A stretch of DNA of 64,000 bases from Notospermus geniculatus (lineage: Eukaryota; Nemertea; Pilidiophora; Heteronemertea; Lineidae). This document shows, piece after piece, positions 21,296 through 31,378 of the stretch. Every line of letters starts with the position of its first letter. Position 1 is the first letter of the stretch. The stretch lies in NCBI GenBank assembly GCA_002633025.1, contig NMRB01000098.1:536663-600662 (forward strand), written 5' to 3'. Below the pieces are notes generated by a model. That model was given only the letters and a program-made list of their open reading frames with translations. It was not told the origin of the DNA and did not search any database. Made by a program: the position numbers and the translations under genes.

Positions 21296-23920
21296 CTACT
21301 CCTTTGCTGCCTTTTTATCAGACCTAGCAGTGTTTGCTGCCCGTGCTGCCTGCTTGGCTTCCAGTAGTTCTGCATCAGTGTGTTCTCTCTGGAAGCATGG
21401 GTTATCTGCATGTATCTTACTCACCAACAGAGACTCCAGGGTGTCTATTCCCAAGTTAGGTCGGAAGGAAGTGCGATTTTTCCTCACCATACTGAAAATT
21501 CTCTCACTCTCAGCATTGCTGTGAGGAATAACAGCAATGTTCTTCATGACAAGAGCCAGCATTTGATATTTATAGGCCCCAGTTGAAGCATCCTTCAACT
21601 CTGACATGCCGTGCCATGCAGCATCAATTCTCTCATAGGACAAAATACTGGTTGGAATGTCTGGATCTATCTGGTATTGCAGGTATTCCATCTCTAGTCT
21701 ATCCAGGTTGCATGTGGCTCCAAGCTGACCTTCACATACTACCAGCAGGCAGGGGAAGCGATCAATGAAGTATTCCAAGGATGCAAAGCTGACAGATGTT
21801 CTCTTCTTTATGTCCAGGACCTCTGCATGTTTGAGTAGCGGATCACTAAGTGGGAATTTTGTCAGGATGTAGTCACATGCAGCCGAGAAAAAGCTCCTGA
21901 CTGACAAGAAGAATCGATTCAGGACTTCACTGGACTCTTCTTTCGGCAACTCTGCCTTGATGCTTGCAATGTGTTTCCTGGTCATTGCACCTAAAACCAA
22001 ATCATCTCTCTCCTTCTGGTTCCTTCTGGAGTTGTAGTTGACTTCAGTGATACTGTCTGCTGCTGTTATTGCCACTGGCTTGACAAATCTTAGGTAGAGA
22101 TTAGTCAATAATCCTAGGAGTTGCCCATGCAGCACATGAATCAAAGGGTCCTCCCTCTGTAGAAATGTGTTTGGAATATCAAATACAGGAATCACATTGC
22201 TCAGGAAAAGACAATACAACTTGGCTTCCATTGAATTCAGCGATTTAACAATCCTTTCCAGTCTCGTGCCTGGCTTTTCCTTGTCTTGAGGAGCTGAGGC
22301 TGTATCTTTCTTCCTTGTTGCTGACGGCGCAGCAGATGTACTGGGAGTAGGCTGGTCAGTTGATTTTGCAGCACCAGTTGCCTTACTCCCACCTGGCTTG
22401 GCTCCTCCATCCTTGGCAGCACCATTTGTCTTAGTCCCACCTGGCTTAGCTCCTCCATCCTTGGCAGCACCTGATGTCTTACTCCCACCTGGCTTGGCTC
22501 CTCCATCCTTGGCAGCACCAGTTGCCTTACTCCAACCTGGCTTGGCTCCTCCATCCTTGGCAGCACTATTTGTCTTACTCCCACCCGGCTTAGCTCCTCC
22601 ATCCTTGGCAGCACCTGATGTCTTACTCCCACCTGGCTTAGCTCCTCCATCCTTGGCAGCACCTGATGTCTTACTACCACCTGGCTTGGCTCCCCCATCC
22701 TTGGCAGCACCTGATGTCTTACTACCACCTGGCTTGGCTCCCCCATCCTTGGCTGTTGTCTTTCCACCTCCTCGACCTCCTGTCTTGGATTTGTCAGCCT
22801 CACTATTATAAAACATCCTCAATGCCTCCCACTGCTCAAGCAGCCTGTTTGTACACTGTCCCATTGATAGCCATCTAGTTGCAGCATATTTTAGGATCTT
22901 ATGCATGTTGGGGCTGTAGAGTGCCTGGAATTCCCTAAGCTCTTGATTGCGTTTACTGGACTTCACCATGTAATAATAAATGTCAATAAGCAGCTCATCC
23001 ACCGAGAAGGCCAATTTTGCAGCCGCCTTCTCTGCTGCCAGGTGGATTAGATGGCATGGGCATCCCTGTATAAAAACATTGCCATGCTCCTGTTTTATGA
23101 ATGAAGCTACACCACTCCTTCCACCGACCATAACTGATGCATTATCACATCCAAATGAAAGACAATGTCCCCAGGATACAGAGGTCCTCTTCAATTCACT
23201 ATCAACAAGATTAAATATGTTCAGGCCAGTTGAGGCAACTGGTTTGGCTGGCATGCTCAACAGTTCACACCTTACCCTTCCTAGGTCATCATTGAAACTC
23301 CTCACTACCAGTGGATACAACGGGTTCTCACCATCCTTATCATTGCTTCCATCTGTAGACAATGCATAAGTACCCTTTTGCAACCTGGACACTATGTCTT
23401 TCTGTGCAGCCTTGCCCTGAACTTTCACAATTTCTGTGGTTTTGGTGCGCTTGCATGCATACTGTTGGGCGATCTTGCTGTCGGGAAACATTTTCTTGAG
23501 CAAGGGTGTGGCATGGTCCGCCACTGCTAATGGCAGATTGTGTTCAGTTAAGAAATCAGTGAACAGAACTTCAGCGTTTATCACCGAGAGATCACTCTTG
23601 GCATTAGCCTTGGCAAATAAGGTGTTTATTGTCCCTACATGAGAACTTTTTGACTTCGCCCGCATGAGGTGGTCCTTGCTTTTCAAGTGCCGTTCACAGT
23701 CGTTTCTCCCGCCATGCGAAACTGAGAAGTCAATGTTACAAACTGTGCATCTAGCATGATGGGCCGACACCGAAGAAACAGAAAGTACCGGGTACCTATG
23801 CGAATAATCGGGCAAATATCTTTGTCTGGACTTACTTGAGGACCGTGCCTTCTTCTTCGGAGGCTGATCAGTATCTTCAACGTCCGTCATTTGATCCCTA
23901 TCGCTATCAAACATGTCCAT
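21296..23920 (-). CDS. hAT transposase with TTF/BED-type zinc finger, 874 aa
   Basis: Uninterrupted from an ATG at 23920 to a TAG at 21296. The open frame extends 35 codons upstream without another ATG. N-terminal zinc-finger-like region CTVCNIDFS...HLKSKDH (C..C..H..H spacing) for terminal-repeat binding. RNase H-like core with D in YALSTDGSND, then CDNASVMVGG, and later the HSNAESERIFSMV block holding the last acidic residue. It finishes in the hAT C-terminal dimerisation region (LGIDTLESLLVSKIHA). In the middle a repeat of about 16 residues (AAKDGGAKPGGSKTSG type) is inserted eight to nine times and keeps frame. The gene looks intact, so this copy may be recent. Confidence 0.88.
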   Translation of the reverse strand: MDMFDSDRDQMTDVEDTDQPPKKKARSSSKSRQRYLPDYSHRYPVLSVSSVSAHHARCTVCNIDFSVSHGGRNDCERHLKSKDHLMRAKSKSSHVGTINTLFAKANAKSDLSVINAEVLFTDFLTEHNLPLAVADHATPLLKKMFPDSKIAQQYACKRTKTTEIVKVQGKAAQKDIVSRLQKGTYALSTDGSNDKDGENPLYPLVVRSFNDDLGRVRCELLSMPAKPVASTGLNIFNLVDSELKRTSVSWGHCLSFGCDNASVMVGGRSGVASFIKQEHGNVFIQGCPCHLIHLAAEKAAAKLAFSVDELLIDIYYYMVKSSKRNQELREFQALYSPNMHKILKYAATRWLSMGQCTNRLLEQWEALRMFYNSEADKSKTGGRGGGKTTAKDGGAKPGGSKTSGAAKDGGAKPGGSKTSGAAKDGGAKPGGSKTSGAAKDGGAKPGGSKTNSAAKDGGAKPGWSKATGAAKDGGAKPGGSKTSGAAKDGGAKPGGTKTNGAAKDGGAKPGGSKATGAAKSTDQPTPSTSAAPSATRKKDTASAPQDKEKPGTRLERIVKSLNSMEAKLYCLFLSNVIPVFDIPNTFLQREDPLIHVLHGQLLGLLTNLYLRFVKPVAITAADSITEVNYNSRRNQKERDDLVLGAMTRKHIASIKAELPKEESSEVLNRFFLSVRSFFSAACDYILTKFPLSDPLLKHAEVLDIKKRTSVSFASLEYFIDRFPCLLVVCEGQLGATCNLDRLEMEYLQYQIDPDIPTSILSYERIDAAWHGMSELKDASTGAYKYQMLALVMKNIAVIPHSNAESERIFSMVRKNRTSFRPNLGIDTLESLLVSKIHADNPCFQREHTDAELLEAKQAARAANTARSDKKAAKE
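22380..22775 (-). repeat. 48-bp coding minisatellite within the hAT transposase
   Basis: Eight to nine 48-bp units encode a Lys/Gly/Ala/Pro-rich repeat (AKDGGAKPGGSKTSG). The unit length is a multiple of three, so copy-number change keeps the frame. It lies in the large insertion region of the hAT fold. Confidence 0.9.
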
Positions 23921-24827
23921 ATCGACTGGAAATCCCGCCGCCGAGATGAAAAATCGGCAGACGATGCGCAATCGTCGAAAATGATACTCCTGCGCAGTAA
24001 TCGATCCCAGCGCCCTCGGAATCACCGCTTTGGCGGGATTTCGAACTAAACCATGTTTAGTTCACGATATATTGCCGCGGTGGCGCTGCGATCGCCTTGG
24101 GGTCGAGCGCTGACAAAGCGCGGGAATTGAAGTGCACGGGGCTTTTTTTACATGGTTTATTTTTTTCTTCAGCGTAATTAACATTTTTACGACGTAGTAC
24201 CGTAATGGATGGCCAAAATGCGGAGAAAATACGGCGAAAAACGTAGGGTTGGCATCTCTGAAAAAGTGTTCAGCAGGAGCTCACCATAGGATGTTGACAC
24301 CTCGAAAGCTCGATGACAAATAAGGTGGCGCCCTCCTGACCTCGTGGGGCCTATCATGTTCTGAGCCTTCGTTTGAGGTATTTGCAGGGCGTTTGCAATT
24401 CTCTTGCTCGCCGCATGAGGGCTTTTTGTTCGTTCACGTCAGCTTTAACATCGATTTCGACTTCTGATCGATCCCGATCGGTATTGGCATCTTCAATCAT
24501 GCTTTGGAGGACACGTTCATGTCTGTGGCCCAATAATCAGGTAACGTATTTTCATGAATGCACTCTTTTTAGATCCTTACTTGTCTGACATTTCTGATCA
24601 TGGTATCCACATGCATGCCATGTGGTTTGCTGTTAACCCTATGCGGCCGGTTTGGTCATTCACGTAGGCCTAGGCCTAGCTTACAATTTGGTGGGTGCTG
24701 CGTACAATACTCAACTCAGGAGTGCCGGTCTACATTTCTGAAGTCCCTGACACTTAGAGGAAGTCGACATTACAGTTCGAAAGATAAAGGGCAAAAATGG
24801 GTATAAATCAATTGAAAAGGAAAACTT

Positions 24828-24890
24828 TGCCTGCCACCAGCAAGATTGAATGACCTTTTAAAGGTCATTCAATCTTGCTGGTGGCAGGCA
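24828..24890. repeat. 63-bp near-perfect palindrome upstream of the Kolobok ORF
   Basis: Perfect 31-bp arms (24828-24858 and 24860-24890) around a single T; the centre reads CCTTTTAAAGG. The right arm is in frame with the downstream transposase ORF (…FNLAGGRHTKTRK), so the left arm looks like an inverted duplicate of the gene's 5' coding sequence. Confidence 0.9.
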
Positions 24891-24927
24891 TACCAAAACA
24901 AGGAAAATAAGGGTTGAACCTACATGT

Positions 24928-27900
24928 ATGAAGGAACGTGACCATGCCCCTACTGCGAGTACTAGCCATGCATTTGATGAGCCCCCTGTCCAGTCCTTTG
25001 ATGGTGACTTCGGTGCAGATCCTTGCCAGGCAAATGCGCCAAAAGAACATACAGGTGAAGATGTCTTATTCACGAGTTCCCTTCTGACAGACAAAATAGG
25101 TATACATGTAAAGAAGGTCCCTGCAAGTCAGTTTGAGTCAGTTGCCAAAAACAAGACCAATGAAAAGCTGTCGAGACATAAGGGAAGCTGTGGTTATTGG
25201 TTGCCTATGGAGGATGGAGAGACGACTGATGCAATTGATACTGCCAAAGTACCACCTCTGAAATTGAAAAAAAGCGAACCCCCGGGACAGCCATTCAATA
25301 GTGAATACAGGTTCATGAATCTGGAAATGCTCAGGTCCCACATTGAGAATTTAACCCTTCATTCAGCAACTTGTGACAAGGCTATAGAGAGGGCTAAACA
25401 GGGTTTGCCTCCTATTAAACTGGTTTGTGAAGAAACAACACGTGGTTTGGCTTCAGTATTAAAATGTTTGTGTTTAGGCTGCAACAAGTCCTTCAAAATA
25501 TCTTCCTCTCCGTTAATTGAAACTTACAAAGAACACAAGCGATTTGAGATAAATGTTCGTGCTGTTTGGGCTGAAATGGCTCGTGGTGGAGGATGCGCTA
25601 AACTCAATGAGTTCATGGGAACTGTTGGAGGCAAGGGATTGAGTCGTCCAGCCTTCAGTGCAATCGAGGAAGAGATTGGTAACTGGTGGAGGGATGTTTT
25701 GGGGGTGGATATGGAGCAGGCTGGAGAAGAGGAAGTTCGTTTAGCCAAGGAAAGAGGAGATTATCATGAAGGGATACCAGCTACAACTGTCATCATAGAT
25801 GGGGGGTGGTCAACGCGAACCCACAAGCACACATACAATGGATTGGGCGGTGTGCTTGTTGTTATCGGATATTACTGCAAGAAGTTGTTGGATTTACAGG
25901 TCAGGTGTAAATACTGTTACATTTGTAGCACAGCAAAAGGGGATCCTCCAGACATTCCGAAACACGAGTGCTTCAAAAACTGGAATCAGTCTAGTCAGGC
26001 CATGGAGGCTGACTGTGCCCTAGAGGCATTCAACCGATGTGAAGGAACTCATGGCTTGAGGTACATGAGAATTGTAGCAGATGGTGACAGTTCTGTGTTA
26101 GCTAACCTCCTAGCTAATGGACCCTCTTGGTGCAAGGATGTGAAGAAGTTAGAGTGCCCAAACCATGCATGTAAATGTTTGAGGGGACATTTAGAAAATT
26201 TAGTGAAGACACAATCTCACTACAAAGGCGTTGGTGGCCTTACGAAATCAGTCAGAATAAGAATATGTTCGACTGTTAGAGGAGCAATTTCCCGCCGTAG
26301 TGGCCAAACAGACAGAAAAACTGCTGTCAAGCTACTGAGAAATGATATCCTTAATAGCGCAAGGCATGCCTTTGGTTTCCATCAGTTTTGTTCACCAGAT
26401 TTCTGCAAGTCGAAACCAGGAGGATGTGCAGCCAAAAGTGACGATGCTGATCAGGATGATGACAACACTTTGCCAGATGATAATGATGATCTTGATGATG
26501 TACTTGACGAGCAACTCAATTACTGGACAGAAGGTTTTTCAGAAGATGAAATAGAGAAAGCAATAGGCCATGATACAGCAGCACCGGAGAGGCCCTTGAA
26601 TACAGTGATGATGAAGGATGTTATGATACTATTGAACAGACTTGCTGATAAGACTGAATCTTTGATTCAAAATGTGACAACAAACCTTGCAGAAAATTGG
26701 ATGTCCATCAGATGTAAGTTTGATGGAGGCAAAATGTTCAACAGGTGCAATAGGGGATCATGGTACTACCGATGTTATGGTGCCGGTTTGAGAAGAAACT
26801 TTGGTCCAAGTTGGTCATCTATAGTGTGGAATGTAGTAACTGGTGAAGCTCCATCTCAATCACAGAAACAATATGAAGGAGGCCTGAGAAAACTGCAGCA
26901 ATCAAGTAGAAAAAGCAAGCAGGATCCACAATATAAGAACGAGCTTTCAAAAGAAAAATGGCCAGGCAGATTGAAAGCCAGTCGAAAAAGGCGACACGTA
27001 CTTACGGTGGTGATGCAGTGCAGGTTGTCCCTGATGTATCTGATGAAGACTTGAAAGAAACTGTCCATGCTTTTTATAAGAAACAGGTCAGTGTTTCACG
27101 GCAACAAATAAGTGCAATAGAAAAGGCTACCAGAAATCAAGATCCATGTTCGATGTGGGGGAATGAAAGGAGAGGAAGAATAACATCATCCAATTTTGGA
27201 AAAAATATGCAAGTTACGGATGAGCACACCAGTTCAGAAAACTGTTGAAAGCCTCTTGTATGGTTCTTTCAAAGGGAATCAGTATACGCTGCATGGTCTA
27301 GCGGAGGAACGTTCCACAGGGCATGAGTATGTTCTTCAGGAGGCAGATAAACAAAAGAACATTTCAATACAGCCAAGGGGCCTGCAGATTCATCCTGATC
27401 AAAACTTCTTAGGTAGTAGTACTGATGGCGTTGTCGTTGACAGTGACGGCAGACAGTTGGGGTTATTTGAATGCAAGAACCTCCTTAAAAATAAAAACAT
27501 CAATTTAAGTCAGGCAGCCAAGAGAGAAAAAATGTTTTGCCTTGAATTGCAGGATGGGCAGTTGCATTTGAAAAGAAGCCATAATTTCTTCTATCAGGTT
27601 CAAGGACAACTGCAGGTATTCAATATGCCGCGGTGCAATTTTGTTGTGCGATGTCAGAATCCGTATCAGTTGCACTGTGAAAGGATTTATGAGGATGATG
27701 ACATGTGGGAAGCAATGCTGCCTAAGTTGAAGGCCTTTTATATGAAAGTACTGTTACCTGAGTTGGCTCTTCCAAGGTACGGGAAATTTCCGGGATTACG
27801 CAATCCAGGGCATTGGGTGAGTGAAAAGGATTTTAAACGTACAATGCTATAACACGAATTAATAAATAACATCACATGCTTTAAATAAATTTCAAATTTT

Positions 27901-28881
27901 CAGTTCAACAGTGAAAGTGTTTCTTTTTTGGCAGACCTAACCATCAGTATGTCTGTACAAAACTTCATCATGGCGTCCTCTATCAGGTCATATCATTTTC
28001 AGCTGAACATTCCTTTTCAGACGAGGTCCATGGTGCTGTACATTGTACATGTAAGTTGTATTCATGATGTACTAAAACACTTGTCAATTTATATATTTTC
28101 AGTATGAAGAACCTGCAGCATCATCCTCTCAGCACCAAAAGACACGTTCTGCTAAGAAATCTGTGAAGAAGAAACAGAGTGGGAAACCTCTGTCAGGAGA
28201 AAGGTGAGGGTGAAATATTAGTTTTCAAATCAAACAGCAATTCTTCATTGTTGTCGGGTTTTTCCATTGTTAACATTTTTATTACCGGGAACTTTGTTAC
28301 CAGTATGTAATGTTTTGGATGTTGAAAGTACACGTTGGGGCTACTCAGAGGAACTACCATTAAGTACCAATTGAAAACCTTAGTAATTTTTGGAAGGAAG
28401 ACGGTGGTCTGTGCTGTGAATTTTGATTTGAAATGGAAGTTACATAATCAGCAACAGCAATGTCATTTCAGATTAGTTGGCAAGAAGATCCGGCACCAGT
28501 GGGAAGACGAAGACGGAAGTGAGAAGTGGTATGAAGGTAATGAATGTACTGGAGTTGAAGAAAAATAATGTTCAAAACAATAATAGGTTACTTTCCCACA
28601 CAGATAACACGGTACATGTGGATAGTACCGGTAGTAGGCCTATTTGGTAACTGTTCACCATATGCTAGGATGTTAATAAATGAGTAATGCCAGTAATTTT
28701 GATCAATCTGAAAGTAGGAAAAGGGCAATTTGGTTATCATTAGTTACAGTATAATTTTTTTTCAGGTACAATTGTGTCCTGGATTGACAATGATGACTTT
28801 GAAATGAAATACAAAGGTGACAGCGAAATCTATGAAATAAACAACTTGTCGAATGATCTGAAGGATGGAACGCTGAAGTAG
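24928..28881 (+). pseudogene. Kolobok-type transposase fused to a YqaJ-like nuclease and a Tudor-like tail; two frame breaks
   Basis: The main exon (24928 or slightly upstream to 27816) encodes a Mutator-like/Kolobok DDE domain with D near residue 290 (VIIDGGWST), D near 383 (IVADGDSSV), a Cys/His block (ECPNHACKC) and E near 588 (NLAENWMSIRCKFDGGK). A lambda-exonuclease/YqaJ-like nuclease follows (GLAEERSTGHEY, SSTDGVV, GLFECKNL, YQVQGQLQV). Exons 28103-28203, 28472-28536 and 28766-28881 splice in phase and end in a small chromo/Tudor-like domain (KKIRHQWEDE...WYEGTIVSW). Frame changes near 26,940-26,960 (-1) and 27,197-27,206 (+1) cancel each other; both are at A runs, so they may be sequencing errors. 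Expected role is TTAA-specific transposition in the nucleus. The N-terminal DNA-binding exon was not found. Confidence 0.78.
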
Positions 28882-29031
28882 GTACCTTTGGCTAAGTTAA
28901 GAATAGACATTGTTTTTAATGCGTCGTAATATTGTTAAATTAATGCGTGTGTCATTATTCAGTAGGTCCCCTATGTCGATGACTTTATCATGTTTATGCA
29001 ACTTTGAGAAGAAGCACCTTGCCTAATTATG

Positions 29032-29765
29032 GCCGAATGGGTCAATGTCGACCTGGGTATACCTTATGTTTACCCAGGATCATCCTGGGTAATCCTTTTC
29101 TTTACCCAGGACGGCCCTGGGTAAACATAAGGATCCTTAACTTTACCCAGATTGGAGTTCCCGAGTGGTGTAGTGAGGTTGATATTCAGCGTAAATCATG
29201 AAATAAAGGATGGCCTCGAACTAGGCCTATAGCTCCTAAGTCCTTGAGAATTTACTATCGGTCCCTTTTGAAAAGTTGTAGGGATTGGTCTTTTCTCCCT
29301 ATTCCACACCCCGGAGCAGGTATAGCAGTAATTTTCAGCCCTTTCGAGTTATGATCGTACTACGTGTTCTGCAAAAAGTAAATTCATGGAAATGACGAAA
29401 TGCACACGGATTATACATGTTCTACCTAGGCTTATCGCTCCTAAGTCCTTGAGAATTTACTATCGGTCCCTTTTGAAAAGTTGTAGGGATTGGTCTTGTC
29501 ACCCTATTGCAAACCCCGGAGGAGGTATAGCGGTAATTTTCAGCCCTTTTTAGCAATGATCCTACTGCATGTTCTCTGCCAAAAGAGACGCACGTACCAA
29601 ATTCCATCCTCGGAGTGATCAGCACGATTCGTCGGGAACTCCCAAGCTGGGTAAAGTTAAGGATCCTTATGTTTACCCAGGATGATCCTGGGTAAAGAAA
29701 ATGATTACCCAGGATAATCCTGGGTAAACATAAGGTATACCCAGGACGACATTGACCCATTCAGC
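29032..29765. mobile_element. MULE-like MITE, copy 1 (734 bp), 9-bp target duplication CTAATTATG
   Basis: Begins GCCGAATGGGTCAATGTCG and ends with the complement of GCTGAATGGGTCAATGTCG. The arms are about 130 bp and themselves contain small hairpins (TTACCCAGGATNATCCTGGGTAA). CTAATTATG lies at 29023-29031 and 29766-29774. The interior has two direct copies of a ~215-bp segment (CTCCTAAGTCCTTGAGAATT...). No coding capacity. Confidence 0.88.
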
Positions 29766-30382
29766 CTAATTATGCCAGTGCCGGTTGTAATAAGTGAACA
29801 TGTTGGAAAAGTTCCAGTATTCTTTCAATCAGGCTACTTTTATGGTTGCCTCAACTTTGCAGGCAAAAAAAAATGAAATTTTTACCTCCAAGCATCCACA
29901 TCACAGTTTAGTGCACAAGTGGTTAAAGTGTTTGCTGTTGTCATGGTTGTAGCACACAATCTGGTTAATGGAATGTAGGTCACAAAAGTAGTTCCGGCAA
30001 CATGGCAGCCTCCACATTTTCCATTTGAAAATGTGTGAAGTTTGACATGCGATTCTAGCCTATCGATAGGGCAAAAATAAATCTGGTTGCTCGTTGACTG
30101 TAGGTGGAAGTGTTTTATTACTTTTCAGGTTATTGGATTAGCGTGAAAAAGAAGGGTTTTTGAGTTTGATTGCACCGAAGTCAAGGTAATGTAAAGTTCC
30201 CATAAAGACAATGCATTGCGTAAGAGTGTGCACAATGCATGGTTCAGTGCTGCTTAATGTATATAGATAGTACTGGGATTGCATTTATGGGCTTATGCGT
30301 GCCTATTGCCGAGTTATTGATTGTTCTTGGTCATATGCCTCTGATGGTTGCAACAAAGATGGCCTCTTTACATCCCCCTTAA

Positions 30383-31183
30383 GGCCACTTATGTGGGGAA
30401 GGACTTGTCAGAGAACCCCGATATCAAACGTGGATTGTACCAGTTCGTCTATGGGCGCCCAGAAGATATTGTTGGTAAACAGGAGTGGAGGGATGCTATT
30501 CATGGAATGTCGCAAAAGCTTGCTTGTTATGTTGTGGATGAGGCTCATTCTGTGGTAAATTGGTGAGTTAATGTTTTTTTTCAAAGTAGGCCGAGGCCTG
30601 TTCATTAGGCTAGGCCAGGGCTTGTGACTGTGCAGGCTACATGTCGATCTTTGCTATAGCTGGTCCAATTGAAGTTGAATGTGGCACAGCCACACAGGCC
30701 TTGGCCTAGCTGCAACACATGAACAAAATCCGGTAGTTCACACTCACTAGGCCGAGTTTGATTTTATATGACACGAGAACAATGAAGAAGAATGGAAAAA
30801 ACCTCTCTGACGACTTGGCTTACGCCTATCATGTCTAGAATATTGGCTAAGAGTGCCTAATTGCTCCAAGTCCAACCAAGGGTTGACCCCGTTACTGTTT
30901 AACTGACATGACTGAGAAGGCAAGCTATTTTTAAATCCAGTTGGTGATTTGAATGCTTTCTTTTTATAAACACAATTTTTTTTCTTTTGCTTACAGGGGT
31001 GAGTCGCAGCAATCCGAAGATGCATTTAGAGAGTGGTTTAGCCGTATTGGGGAACTGCGGTCGTTATCAACTGGGACTCCTCTGATTGCTCTAACAGCCA
31101 CGGCCAGTACAGCCAACAGGAGAAAGATCATGAAAAGCCTGGGAATGCCACCAATGAAAACAAAAGAAATACTTGACAGTCCT
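30383..31183 (+). pseudogene. RecQ-like helicase, unit 1, end of exon 1, intron and start of exon 2
   Basis: Continues unit 1 directly after the Kolobok insertion: GGCCACTTATGTGG... through VVDEAHSVVNW (DEAH box), donor GTGAGT at 30563, an intron of about 435 bp, acceptor ACAG, then GESQQSEDAF... and motif III LTATAS. The exon stops at 31183 where Harbinger-2 is inserted. Confidence 0.85.
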
Positions 31184-31375
31184 GGGCCCGGTTGCACAAT
31201 CAGCGTTAGCACAAACGCCAGCGTTAATTTTCTCCTAACGTGGCGTTAACTTTTTTTCTGTTGCTCAATCGGCGTTAGGAACAGAGTGGCGTTATTTATG
31301 GCGTTAACTTTAAAGTACCTTCTCAGCCCCAGTTAAAGTGGCGTTAGTAAAATTCTGGCGTTAGCGACCTAGATC
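31184..31375 (+). promoter_or_regulatory. Harbinger-2 left subterminal GGCGTTA cluster
   Basis: After the terminal repeat, GGCGTTA/GGCGTTAAC occurs about six times in 190 bp (for example near 31244, 31271, 31289, 31340 and 31357). The right end (37820-37960) has a matching cluster of TAACGC/GTTAGC words. Such subterminal clusters are usual binding sites for transposase or its Myb-like partner; that role is inferred. Confidence 0.55.
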
Positions 31376-31378
31376 CAA

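Larger units (their letters stand above)
19973..24260 (-). mobile_element. hAT-superfamily transposon, ~4.3 kb, nested
   Basis: Ends are CAGAGATGCCAACC (left) and its complement GGTTGGCATCTCTG (right), a typical hAT terminus. Flanking 8-mers AAAAAAAG and AAAAAGTG are a poor 8-bp duplication in an A-rich site. The interior holds one long open transposase gene on the minus strand and, beyond its 3' end, a 43-bp minisatellite. It sits inside the 19516-24440 element, which sits inside the Kolobok element, which sits inside the helicase exon. Confidence 0.8.
19516..24440. mobile_element. TIR element with ~120-bp arms, hosting a hAT
   Basis: Left arm 19516-19640 (CGTGAACGAACAAAAAGCCC...GGGCGCCACCTTATTTG) is mirrored by 24317-24438. 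Flanks ACTTTTAA / AGCTTTAA are compatible with a diverged 8-9 bp target duplication, with the empty site ACTTTTAACATCG kept in the upstream tandem copy. Long arms plus a 9-bp duplication suggest a MULE-like non-autonomous element. Superfamily not certain. Confidence 0.65.
18417..30378 (+). mobile_element. Kolobok-type DNA transposon inserted at TTAA, 11,962 bp
   Basis: The left end reads GGGGGATGTAAAGAGG and the right end is its exact complement (16 bp), with further similarity inward (ACATGTTT / CCATCTTT). TTAA flanks both sides (18413-18416 and 30379-30382). Unit 2 preserves the empty site (GGGTTTAAGGCC near 42195-42204) with a single TTAA. TTAA duplication is the mark of piggyBac and Kolobok. 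The encoded transposase (24928-28881) is of the Kolobok/Mutator-like type, not piggyBac. The element has itself been invaded by a TIR element at 19516-24440 containing a hAT, and by a MULE-like MITE at 29032-29765. Confidence 0.88.

Noticed and set aside
22237-22811. Proline/leucine-rich and basic repetitive frames
   Set aside because: Shadow frames of the 48-bp coding minisatellite in the hAT gene.
18417-30378. piggyBac assignment for the TTAA element
   Set aside because: Target site fits, but the encoded protein lacks piggyBac features and matches the Kolobok/Mutator-like type.
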